Origin: Limiplasma sp964416065
Lineage (GTDB): Bacteria; Bacillota; Clostridia; Christensenellales; Aristaeellaceae
Direction: 5' to 3'
DNA: 10,128 nucleotides
Assembly (NCBI GenBank): GCA_964416065.1
Contig: CAYQCL010000062.1
Span: 1 to 10,128, forward strand
The translations under genes were made by a program, and so were the position numbers. This document shows positions 1-6,599 of the stretch, in pieces. Each line of letters opens with the position of its first letter. The stretch's first letter is position 1. The notes below the pieces were generated by a model. The model made no database searches and was not told where the DNA came from. It worked only from the letters and a program-made list of their open reading frames with translations.

Positions 1-58
1 TCGAACTCCGGACACCTTGATTAAAAGTCAAGTGCTCTGCCAACTGAGCTAATGGGTC
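1..58 (-). tRNA. tRNA-Lys (anticodon TTT), 3' part outside the window
   Basis: Read on the minus strand, the sequence starts GACCCAT (5' acceptor strand), then TA, a D-arm AGCTCAGTTGGCAGAGC, an anticodon arm with stem CTTGA/TCAAG around loop CTTTTAA (anticodon TTT, lysine), a variable loop, and the start of the T-arm (CGGAG TTCGA). The last roughly 18 bases (rest of the T-arm, 3' acceptor strand) fall before base 1. The 5' end at 58 is set by the seven-base acceptor strand preceding the TA at tRNA positions 8-9. It may lead a tRNA cluster that continues outside the window; this cannot be seen. Confidence 0.95.
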
Positions 59-132
59 ACACCCGGGGTGTACCGCATATATCGGTTACCAGACCCCTTG
101 ACACGGCCGAGGTTGTTCAAACCACGAATGGT

Positions 133-162
133 ATGTTATCACAGTTAGGGGGGTGGTGTCAA
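133..162 (-). promoter_or_regulatory. Promoter of the tRNA-Lys gene
   Basis: On the minus strand a perfect -35 hexamer TTGACA (157-162) is followed by GATAAC after 16 bases (135-140) or TAACAT after 18 bases (133-138), each matching four of six bases of the -10 consensus. Transcription would begin near 126, giving a leader of about 70 bases before the tRNA. The -35 starts only 7 bases after the acyltransferase stop codon, and no terminator hairpin with a T-run lies between them, so read-through from the acyltransferase gene into the tRNA is possible. Confidence 0.6.
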
Positions 163-169
163 GCCCTTT

Positions 170-1183
170 TTATAAATTTCCGTCAGCCCTTGACCGTTCA
201 GCCCATGCCCCTGCGCCGCACTTCAAAACGCGTCCAACGCCCCAATGGTACAACAGACCTGCCGCGATGCTCGCAAGGCTCCACCATGCCCATTTTAGCG
301 GAGAGTCCGCCAATCCAAATTGCTTGCCAAGCACCTCGATCCATACGTCAAAGAGAAAAATCTCAAAGGAAGCGCGCCCAAGCGCGCGCAGAGGAGCAAA
401 GAAACGTCCCTCGCCCCCGAGCTTGCGCAGGCACCATCCCGTGCCGGCGCACAGCGGCGGAACAATCAATACAAACGGATGCCAGTACATGCCATAGGTA
501 TTGAGCGTCTCCGGCATCCGGTCAAAGCAGAAAAACAGTAAAACGAGGCCGACGGCAAAGGACACCGCTCCCGCAAGACGCCTCGCGGCGGCGGACATTC
601 CACCCCTCACGGGCCTTGCGACAAGCATGCCCAGAAGAAAGATCGGAAGCCGTGAAACGGCCATATACATATCCGTTCCAATGAAGCTCAGACCCAGCCC
701 AAAGGCGGCGGCAAGCAGCGCAAGGGCGTTTCGCAGGGCATGCTGTTCTTCTTTCAGAACGGAATAGAAAAAAGGCGCGAGCAGAACCGACATTGCCAGC
801 GCGCTCACATACCAACTGATCATCGGCACAGAGGCAAAATAGCCGAGCATCAAAAGGTTCCCCATTGCCATGCGGACGCTCTGCACCGTCCCCATGGCGT
901 AAAGCGGGATCATCACACATAGCCAGAGTGCGCAAAACGGAAGATAGGCCGGAAGCAGACGGCCTGCCCGTCTCTTCAGATACGCCTTTAATCCGTCCTC
1001 TCTTTCCAGGGAATGAAACAAGCCAAATCCCGACAAAAAGAAGAAGATATCCACGCCGCCATAGCCGATTTTTTGAATGTCATACACAAATCCGGTTAAA
1101 CCAAGCTGAGCATGGAAAAAAACCACCCACAGAATCGCGAGGCCCTTCATCTCGTCGCGATAGGCGCGCAGATCGGCTTGCAT
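170..1183 (-). CDS. Membrane acyltransferase of the acyltransferase-3 (OafA/YrhL-like) family
   Basis: A 337-residue integral membrane protein. It opens with the family signature: an Arg/Asp-rich stretch, then a hydrophobic helix ending in FFHA, where His24 matches the conserved histidine thought to be catalytic. GGVDIFFFLSGFGL (residues 42-55) and RRxxRLLPAY (71-80) follow. The rest is a series of about ten hydrophobic segments with short loops. Members transfer acetyl or other acyl groups to extracytoplasmic glycans, lipids or antibiotics; the substrate here is unknown, and no neighbouring glycan gene helps. The ATG at 1183 is chosen over an in-frame ATG at 1255 because AGGAGG lies 8 bases upstream of it and the extra 24 residues do not resemble the family. 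It is transcribed away from the nuclease-helicase gene from its own promoter. The length is typical of the short form without a C-terminal SGNH domain. Confidence 0.9.
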   Translation of the reverse strand: MQADLRAYRDEMKGLAILWVVFFHAQLGLTGFVYDIQKIGYGGVDIFFFLSGFGLFHSLEREDGLKAYLKRRAGRLLPAYLPFCALWLCVMIPLYAMGTVQSVRMAMGNLLMLGYFASVPMISWYVSALAMSVLLAPFFYSVLKEEQHALRNALALLAAAFGLGLSFIGTDMYMAVSRLPIFLLGMLVARPVRGGMSAAARRLAGAVSFAVGLVLLFFCFDRMPETLNTYGMYWHPFVLIVPPLCAGTGWCLRKLGGEGRFFAPLRALGRASFEIFLFDVWIEVLGKQFGLADSPLKWAWWSLASIAAGLLYHWGVGRVLKCGAGAWAERSRADGNL

Positions 1184-1191
1184 GGCTCTCT

Positions 1192-1197
1192 CCTCCT
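1192..1197 (-). promoter_or_regulatory. Ribosome binding site deciding the acyltransferase start
   Basis: A perfect AGGAGG on the minus strand, 8 bases upstream of the ATG at 1183. It lies inside the longer open frame that begins at 1255, so it argues for the shorter protein. The promoter -10 (1208-1213) also lies downstream of the 1255 codon, so a transcript from that promoter could not include the longer start. Confidence 0.8.
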
Positions 1198-1207
1198 TTG
1201 CTTCTTC

Positions 1208-1236
1208 ATTAAAGCATATGTATGTACATAAATCAA
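1208..1236 (-). promoter_or_regulatory. Promoter of the acyltransferase gene with a palindrome in its spacer
   Basis: Minus-strand TTGATT (1231-1236) and TTTAAT (1208-1213; five of six consensus bases) are separated by exactly 17 bases. Most of the spacer is the perfect 10-base palindrome TATGTACATA (1221-1230), which could be a repressor site, though AT-rich palindromes of this size also arise by chance. Transcription would start near 1201, close to the ribosome binding site. Confidence 0.6.
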
Positions 1237-1248
1237 GTCCACGTTTGA

Positions 1249-1277
1249 TTGCCAAGCGGACGTTCGGGCGTTATAAT
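1249..1277 (+). promoter_or_regulatory. Promoter of the nuclease-helicase gene
   Basis: TTGCCA (1249-1254; five of six consensus bases) and a perfect TATAAT (1272-1277) are spaced by 17 bases, a good vegetative promoter. The predicted start near 1284 gives a short leader of about 23 bases. A G-rich TGGGGG (1295-1300) six bases before the ATG at 1307 is the only ribosome binding site candidate and is rather weak. The promoter is back-to-back with that of the acyltransferase gene without overlapping it. Confidence 0.7.
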
Positions 1278-1306
1278 ACCTCTATCAACTGTTTTGGGGG
1301 TTTATC

Positions 1307-4300
1307 ATGTTCATCGCCGACCTTCATATTCATTCAAAGTATTCCCGCGCCACGAGTCGGGACTGCGACCTGGCGCATCTTGATCTATGGGCACGCCGCA
1401 AGGGCATCACACTCATTGGCACAGGTGATTTTACCCATTCCGCATGGCGCGATGAGCTCAAGGAGTCGCTCATACCGGCGGAGAACGGCTTCTTTCGCCT
1501 TCGCGACGACCTATCTCTGCCCTGCGAGGTTTCAGGCGACGCCACGCGGTTTGTTCTGTCCGGCGAGATCAGCACCATCTATAAGCAGGATGGGAAAACG
1601 CGCAAGGTGCATCATGTGATTCTTCTGCCCAGCCTTGAAGCCGCCGAAAATCTGTCCCATCGTCTGGAGGCGATCGGCAACCTGCACAGCGACGGCCGCC
1701 CCATCCTCGGGCTGAGCAGCCGCGATCTTCTGGACATCACCCTTACCGCCTGTCCCGAGGCCATATTTATCCCCGCGCATATTTGGACACCGCACTTTTC
1801 CGTCTTCGGGGCCTTTTCCGATTTCAGTTCACCGGAGGAATGCTACGGCGAGCTCACGCCTTATATTCACGCGATGGAGACGGGGCTTTCCTCCGACCCT
1901 CCGATGAACCGGCGCGTGTCGATGTTGGATCGTTATACGCTCGTTTCCAATTCAGACGCGCATTCCCCCTCAAAGCTTGGGCGAGAGGCGAATCTCCTGA
2001 CCTGCGGCCTTTCCTATTCCGCTATCAAGCACGCGATCGAGACAGGAGAGGGCTTTGAGGGCACCATCGAATTTTTTCCCGAGGAGGGAAAGTATCATCT
2101 GGATGGACACCGCGGCTGTCAATGCCGCCTTGAGCCCTCCGAAACCGCCGCATTGGGCGGCCGCTGCCCCGTTTGTGGGCGAAAGCTGACCGTCGGCGTG
2201 CTCAGCCGTGTGGAGGCGCTGGCGGATCGTTCTGAATCCATTCCTCTTCCAAAGCCCTATGAAAGCTTAATGCCGCTCAACGAGCTTCTCAAGGACTGCA
2301 CCGGCGCCTCCCCTGCCTCTAAGCGAGGACAGGAGGCATATTTTTCACTTCTTTCCCGCTTCGGCAGTGAATTCCATATTTTGCGTGAGCTTTCCCTATC
2401 CGATGCCGAAGCGGGCGCGGGTTTTGCCGTTGCAGAAGCCCTGCGCCGTCTACGCGAGGGAAGGGTTCTGCGCGAAGCGGGTTACGATGGCGAATATGGC
2501 GTCATCTCCCTCTTTGAACCAGGAGAGCTGGAAATGCTCTCCGGCCAAACCTCGCTGATCGGTCTTGCCGGGTTAGCGGCGCCCAAGCGCAAATCTATCG
2601 TCAAAAAGGCGCCTGTTCTAAAGACCGAATCCACGGTGACGCCCGCATCGGAGCGGCTCAATACAAAACAGGAGGAGGCCGTTCACAGCCGTGCCGCATG
2701 CACCGCCGTCATTGCCGGCCCGGGGACAGGCAAAACCAAAACACTCGTTGCTCGCATAGCGTCGCTGGTGGAGGATGATGGCGTTTCTCCTTCGGAGATT
2801 ACCGCCGTTACTTTCACCCGTCAGGCAGCCGAGGAAATGCTTGAGCGTCTCACGGACAGGCTGGGCAGGAGAGCCGCGCGTTCTCTCACCGTCGGAACCT
2901 TTCATTCCATCTGTTTGAACCTGATCGAACCAAAGCCTGTGGTCGGTCGTGGACAATCGCTTGAAATCCTTTCCGCGCTTCTGGAGGAGCATGAGGAAAG
3001 GCGCTCGCCAACCGAATGCCGCCGTCTGCTGTCTCTGTACAAAAACGCGCTTTGCAAGCGCACATCCTCCACCGCCGAGCTGCCCGCATGGCTCCCTTCC
3101 GCCTATGAGCAGCGACTGGAAATGCTGGGGCTTCGCGACCTTGATGACCTGCTACTCGACGCCCTGGAGGTGGATACGCGCGGAAAGCGGATGTTTACGC
3201 ACCTGCTGGTGGATGAATATCAGGATATCAACGCGGCACAGCGCGCGCTGGTTCTGCATTGGAGTGAGCATGCCAGGAGCCTGTTTGTGATCGGCGACCC
3301 TGATCAGGCAATTTACGGCTTTCGTGGGGCAAACGCCGCATGCTTTTCTCTCCTTCAGCAGAGCCGACCGGAAACGACCGTCATTACGCTGGAAGAGAAC
3401 TATCGTTCCACACCGCAGGTGGTGGACTGCGCGCTTTCCGTTATTCGCCACAATCCGGGCCCCGAACGGCTTCTGAAGCCTCATCGACCGGACGGCCCTG
3501 CCGTTCGCGTGATGAGCGCGCCGGACAGCTTTTCCGAGGCCGTATGGATCGCCAAAGAGATCGTGCGCATGACCGGCGGCGTGGATATGCTGGACGCACA
3601 AGCGGCGGGCTGGGATCGCCCCGTGACACGGTCATTCTCGGAAATCGCCGTGCTATGTCGCACGCGCAAGCAACTTGAGCAGATCGAAAGCTGTCTCTCG
3701 CATGACAGCATTCCCTGCATCATCTCAGGACGGGACGAGTTTCTTGAGGCAAAGGGCGTACAGGGGCTTCTTGGATTCTTTGCCTCGTTGATTGATCCCC
3801 GTGACAGCACCTCGCTCCACACGTCTCTGAGCGCCCTTTGGCGCGTCCCTGACGCGCTGTGCCAGCGCGCGTCTGTTGTCCTCGCGGATGTCGGCCCCGT
3901 GATCGAAAGGATTGAAGAGGAGCTTACCTCTTTTGAGCTTCTCACCCCATGGATTCGCGCAGTGGAATCATTCTTGCCCCGCATTTCCAGGGAAAAGCCC
4001 CGCAAACTGCTTGAGGAACTGGCAGAGCTTGTTCATCTTGAGGGACGGCCCGTACGGCAGCTTCTCAACACCGCCGTGTTCGACCAAAAAATGGCGCATT
4101 TTCTAGATACGCTTCGTTCGGGCGAGGACAGCGATATCCGTCGCGCGTCCGATGTGGGCTATGCCTCCGGCGCGGTGCGCCTGATGACCCTGCACGCAGC
4201 CAAAGGGCTGGAATTTCCCGTTGTGTTTCTCGCGGGAGCTTCTGCGGGCTCCCTCCCACTGGAACGTGCTCAGTCGCCATGCGACCCCGAAGAGGAGCGA

Positions 4301-4462
4301 CGCCTGTTCTTTGTGGGAATCACACGCGCAAGGGAAGAACTGGTGCTCTCCTATGGCGGCGCTCCATCCTCATTCCTCAGCGATCTGCCCTCCGACATGG
4401 AGCGGCACGACATACGCGCTCGAAATCACCCGCCCAAAATGGAGCAGCTTCGCCTCTTTTAG
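1307..4462 (+). CDS. Endonuclease Q-like PHP nuclease fused to a UvrD/PcrA-type superfamily 1 helicase
   Basis: A 1051-residue two-enzyme protein. Residues 1-410 resemble complete endonuclease Q, known to nick DNA 5' of uracil, hypoxanthine, xanthine and abasic sites. They carry PHP metal motifs DLHIHS (5-10), GDFTH (40-44), SGEIS (85-89), HH (102-103), PAHIW (156-160) and NSDAH (215-219), a zinc-finger-like set Cys271/Cys273/Cys287/Cys290, and the tail motif LREGRV...GYDGEYG (382-398). After a linker, residues 448-1051 hold every superfamily 1A helicase motif: Q454-455 region, Walker A AGPGTGKT (470-477), TFHS (531-534), DEYQD (636-640), GDPDQAIYGFRGA (663-675), ENYRST (697-702), TLHAAKGLEF (961-970) and VGITRARE (1003-1010). 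The 1B and 2B insertions look shorter than in PcrA. The protein ends in QLRLF, like a beta-clamp binding peptide. The inferred role is repair of deaminated DNA by nicking followed by unwinding. The frame is intact and no catalytic motif is missing. The start MFIADLHIHS puts the first PHP motif at the usual distance. Confidence 0.93.
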   Translation: MFIADLHIHSKYSRATSRDCDLAHLDLWARRKGITLIGTGDFTHSAWRDELKESLIPAENGFFRLRDDLSLPCEVSGDATRFVLSGEISTIYKQDGKTRKVHHVILLPSLEAAENLSHRLEAIGNLHSDGRPILGLSSRDLLDITLTACPEAIFIPAHIWTPHFSVFGAFSDFSSPEECYGELTPYIHAMETGLSSDPPMNRRVSMLDRYTLVSNSDAHSPSKLGREANLLTCGLSYSAIKHAIETGEGFEGTIEFFPEEGKYHLDGHRGCQCRLEPSETAALGGRCPVCGRKLTVGVLSRVEALADRSESIPLPKPYESLMPLNELLKDCTGASPASKRGQEAYFSLLSRFGSEFHILRELSLSDAEAGAGFAVAEALRRLREGRVLREAGYDGEYGVISLFEPGELEMLSGQTSLIGLAGLAAPKRKSIVKKAPVLKTESTVTPASERLNTKQEEAVHSRAACTAVIAGPGTGKTKTLVARIASLVEDDGVSPSEITAVTFTRQAAEEMLERLTDRLGRRAARSLTVGTFHSICLNLIEPKPVVGRGQSLEILSALLEEHEERRSPTECRRLLSLYKNALCKRTSSTAELPAWLPSAYEQRLEMLGLRDLDDLLLDALEVDTRGKRMFTHLLVDEYQDINAAQRALVLHWSEHARSLFVIGDPDQAIYGFRGANAACFSLLQQSRPETTVITLEENYRSTPQVVDCALSVIRHNPGPERLLKPHRPDGPAVRVMSAPDSFSEAVWIAKEIVRMTGGVDMLDAQAAGWDRPVTRSFSEIAVLCRTRKQLEQIESCLSHDSIPCIISGRDEFLEAKGVQGLLGFFASLIDPRDSTSLHTSLSALWRVPDALCQRASVVLADVGPVIERIEEELTSFELLTPWIRAVESFLPRISREKPRKLLEELAELVHLEGRPVRQLLNTAVFDQKMAHFLDTLRSGEDSDIRRASDVGYASGAVRLMTLHAAKGLEFPVVFLAGASAGSLPLERAQSPCDPEEERRLFFVGITRAREELVLSYGGAPSSFLSDLPSDMERHDIRARNHPPKMEQLRLF

Positions 4463-4463
4463 A

Positions 4464-5534
4464 CTATCTTCTCGCCACCTCCAACGGAATTCGCGGCGCG
4501 ATACGGCGCAGTCCTTCATCTGAAAGGGCTCTCTCCAGCGACGCAAGACCGGAAACATCGCCAATCGTACGAAGCATCGGGCCATCCGCCTCCTCGGCGA
4601 TCTCCATCAGCGCCATGCCTCGCAGCCATGCCAGCATCGACGGCTCGATCCAATACAAAAAGGTTGTGTTGGGCGAAAGGCACTCCAGCCGCTTCATTTT
4701 CAGATACATTTCCACGCCGTCCAGCACATCATGCCAGATGTCCACATAGGCAAAGTCAAACGCCTCCCTCGCCATGCGCGCCGCGTAGTCAAAGGCGTCC
4801 GCCTTGATCAGGCGGAGCTTTCGCCCATTCGGAAACTGGGGCAGGATGTGCTTCTCAAATAGCGCGATTCCATTCGCGTCTCTCTCGATCACCGTCACCT
4901 CTCGCACCTCCGGCTTTTCGCATGCCATGAACGCATAGTACCCCAAGCCAAGTCCAAATACCGCCACCTTCCCCGAGACCGCTCGGATATGCGCGGTCAT
5001 GGTATTGATTTCACTCGGGGTAACGGTCATCCACTCCCGCTCGTTCTCATATATGACAGGCGCGGAAAACGTCTCCGCAAAATAGCCGATTTGAGGGATT
5101 TCACGTCCGTCCCTCAAAAGGAGAAGATCGTCCGAAGTGAACGCCTCAAACGCGGCAAGTGTCTTATATCCCATGCGCCAGCCTCCAAGCATGTGCTGCG
5201 GCATACGAATCGCGCGATAATAGGGATCCCTGCGGCATTCATCCGCGTCCAGCCGATGAATGGCGTGCCGGAAATAGCGCTCTTCCATTCTTCGAGCCTG
5301 TTCGTCTGTTTCGGTATCCAGCCCGCATGCCGCACAGACAAGCAGGCGATACGCCGTCTCCTCCGAGACGCCGCATTCCTCCACAAGCGCGCGGATATCC
5401 TCCGCCGTCACAAAGCGAGGGCAGAAGTTGAGATAGCCGCTGAAATATTCCAGCGCGCGCAGGTTCTCTTCCGCGGTTTGGAGCCATTCCTTCAGCCTTG
5501 GCCGCTCATCCGGTGAAACACGGGAAATTATCAA
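4464..5534 (-). CDS. Uncharacterised Rossmann-fold protein, methyltransferase/spermidine synthase-like
   Basis: A 356-residue soluble protein that I cannot assign to a named enzyme. The C-terminal half has a class I methyltransferase-like nucleotide fold: glycine loop VAVFGLGLGYY (190-200), acidic end of strand two VIERD (215-219), KADAF (244-248) and YVDIWHD (263-269), an order that recalls spermidine synthases as well as methyltransferases. The N-terminal 150 residues are helical and charged, without a domain I know, and contain several cysteines (38, 54, 67, 70, 100), not arranged as a clear metal site. The start is TTG at 5534, with AAGGGG 8 bases upstream; no better ATG lies nearby. It has its own promoter. 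Its stop codon (TAG) lies one base from the stop of the convergent nuclease-helicase gene, so the two transcripts probably overlap. S-adenosylmethionine or a relative as ligand is an inference. Confidence 0.8.
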   Translation of the reverse strand: MIISRVSPDERPRLKEWLQTAEENLRALEYFSGYLNFCPRFVTAEDIRALVEECGVSEETAYRLLVCAACGLDTETDEQARRMEERYFRHAIHRLDADECRRDPYYRAIRMPQHMLGGWRMGYKTLAAFEAFTSDDLLLLRDGREIPQIGYFAETFSAPVIYENEREWMTVTPSEINTMTAHIRAVSGKVAVFGLGLGYYAFMACEKPEVREVTVIERDANGIALFEKHILPQFPNGRKLRLIKADAFDYAARMAREAFDFAYVDIWHDVLDGVEMYLKMKRLECLSPNTTFLYWIEPSMLAWLRGMALMEIAEEADGPMLRTIGDVSGLASLERALSDEGLRRIAPRIPLEVARR

Positions 5535-5564
5535 TTGTATCGCCCCTTTTCCTTAGCCGCATTC

Positions 5565-5593
5565 ATTATAGCGCCGTTTTTTTCGGCTCGCAA
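5565..5593 (-). promoter_or_regulatory. Promoter of the Rossmann-fold protein gene
   Basis: On the minus strand TTGCGA (5588-5593; four of six bases) and a perfect TATAAT (5565-5570) are separated by exactly 17 bases. The spacer contains a small hairpin sequence, GCCG and CGGC around seven T residues on the plus strand (5573-5587). The LysR stop at 5609 lies 15 bases upstream of the -35, so the two minus-strand genes could also be partly co-transcribed; no clear terminator separates them. Confidence 0.6.
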
Positions 5594-5608
5594 GCACACC
5601 CGAAATCG

Positions 5609-6502
5609 CTATGCCAGAAACGAGCGGCACAGGCCGATAAATTCTCTTGCTGAATTTGTCAGGAATTTCTGCTTGTGCCAGATCATTTGGTTTTCCCTGA
5701 CAAACGCTTCATCCTTTACCGGACGGGACACAACTGTCCCTGACGCCACATCATTCACAACGAGCATCTCCGGCAATATGGATATTCCCAAGCCGGCCGA
5801 CACGGCTCGGATCAGGGCTTGCGTGCTCGAGCTCTCCCACATCGGCTCCATATCGGCGCCATGAACAGCAAAGACATGGTTTAAAAAGGCGCGCACCGCA
5901 CTCCCTTCCTCCCTGAGCAGGAGCGGATACTCCGTCAAATCCCTTAAATAAATCTCCTCTGCCCGAAGAAGCGGATGATCGGGCCGAAGAATCAGGCACA
6001 GACGGCTTTGGGAGAGCGTTTCACAGACAATCTGTCCTTCGACGGCAGCGCCCCCTCCCTCGATCAGCGCGAGGTCGATCCTGTTTTCCAAAATGTCCTG
6101 CTGGATACTCTCAGCGTTAGAAATCTTCACCTTGACGCGCAGATTGGGATGCAGCGTCTGGAATTGGGACACCACATCCGGCAGAACAAAATTTCCAATC
6201 GTGACGCTTCCTCCGACGCGCAGAACGCCAAGCTCGTCCCAATTTTTGATTTCCTTTTCCAGATCGTCGAACGTCTCCACAATATGCAGCGCTCTGGCAT
6301 ATAGCTCATCCCCGCCCTTTGTGCGAAACAGTCGGTGATTGATGCGCTCAAACAGCCGAATGCCATAATAGTTTTCCAGTTCCTGAACGGCGCGCGTGAC
6401 GGCAGGCTGCGTCATATGCAGCCTATCGGCGGCTTTTGTGATGCTCATTTCCTGATAAACGGCGGTAAAAATCCGCATATGCCTGATCGTCATTCGTTTC
6501 AT
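5609..6502 (-). CDS. LysR-family transcriptional regulator, likely controlling the divergent CHR transporter pair
   Basis: A 297-residue protein of normal LysR length. The N-terminus has the winged helix-turn-helix: MRIFTAVYQEMSITKAADRL (9-28), then MTQPAVTRAVQELENYYG (30-47), with the recognition helix in TQPAVTRAVQ. A linker helix leads to the periplasmic-binding-like effector domain, starting around GVLRVGGSVTIGNFVLP near residue 91 and running to the C-terminus. Such proteins usually repress themselves and activate a divergent operon when a small ligand binds. That fits here: the gene is divergent from two CHR genes across a 97-base gap with overlapping promoters and a perfect dyad. The ATG at 6502 gives the longest protein. 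The ATG at 6493 (MTIRHMRIF) is an equally good start, since the GGGG stretch lies at a better distance from it. The ligand cannot be read from sequence. Confidence 0.93.
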   Translation of the reverse strand: MKRMTIRHMRIFTAVYQEMSITKAADRLHMTQPAVTRAVQELENYYGIRLFERINHRLFRTKGGDELYARALHIVETFDDLEKEIKNWDELGVLRVGGSVTIGNFVLPDVVSQFQTLHPNLRVKVKISNAESIQQDILENRIDLALIEGGGAAVEGQIVCETLSQSRLCLILRPDHPLLRAEEIYLRDLTEYPLLLREEGSAVRAFLNHVFAVHGADMEPMWESSSTQALIRAVSAGLGISILPEMLVVNDVASGTVVSRPVKDEAFVRENQMIWHKQKFLTNSAREFIGLCRSFLA

Positions 6503-6510
6503 CCCCGTTT

Positions 6511-6526
6511 ATATCAAAAATGATAT
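6511..6526. promoter_or_regulatory. Perfect dyad, candidate LysR operator
   Basis: ATATCAAAAATGATAT is a perfect inverted repeat with six-base arms (ATATCA/TGATAT) around AAAA. It lies at about +6 to +21 of the predicted lysR transcript, suited to autorepression. It is centred about 65 bases upstream of the predicted CHR transcript start, the usual place for a LysR recognition site. The spacing is T-N12-A rather than the classical T-N11-A. Confidence 0.55.
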
Positions 6527-6538
6527 GTCTTCTATGAA

Positions 6539-6567
6539 ATAATAGCATTTTACGTATAAGGTTTCAA
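6539..6567 (-). promoter_or_regulatory. Promoter of the LysR gene
   Basis: Minus-strand TTGAAA (6562-6567) and TATTAT (6539-6544) each match five of six consensus bases and are 17 bases apart. Predicted transcription starts near 6532, just before the dyad at 6511-6526. It occupies almost the same DNA as the divergent CHR promoter. Confidence 0.65.
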
Positions 6568-6577
6568 GCGATATGAT
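6549..6577 (+). promoter_or_regulatory. Promoter of the CHR transporter pair, overlapping the LysR promoter
   Basis: TTTACG (6549-6554; four of six bases) and TATGAT (6572-6577; five of six) are spaced by 17 bases. The poor -35 fits a promoter that needs an activator. It overlaps the minus-strand LysR promoter by 19 bases, so polymerase should not occupy both at once. Confidence 0.5.
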
Positions 6578-6599
6578 TTAAGAGAATCAAAGGGGGGCG

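Noticed and set aside
98..103. Plus-strand TTGACA as a promoter pointing into the acyltransferase gene.
   Set aside because: No -10-like hexamer lies 16-18 bases downstream (the position reads ACCACG), and no plus-strand gene follows.
52..767. Several overlapping plus-strand frames across the tRNA leader and the 3' half of the acyltransferase gene.
   Set aside because: They start inside the tRNA or lie antisense to a clear membrane protein, with Arg/Ser/Pro-rich composition and no recognisable domain.
1184..1255. An N-terminal extension of the acyltransferase to an ATG at 1255.
   Set aside because: It would run through the predicted promoter and the AGGAGG site, and the added residues do not resemble the family.
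3152..4005. Minus-strand frames of 149 and 174 codons inside the helicase half of the fusion gene.
   Set aside because: All helicase motifs are on the plus strand; these frames have no start signals or recognisable domains.
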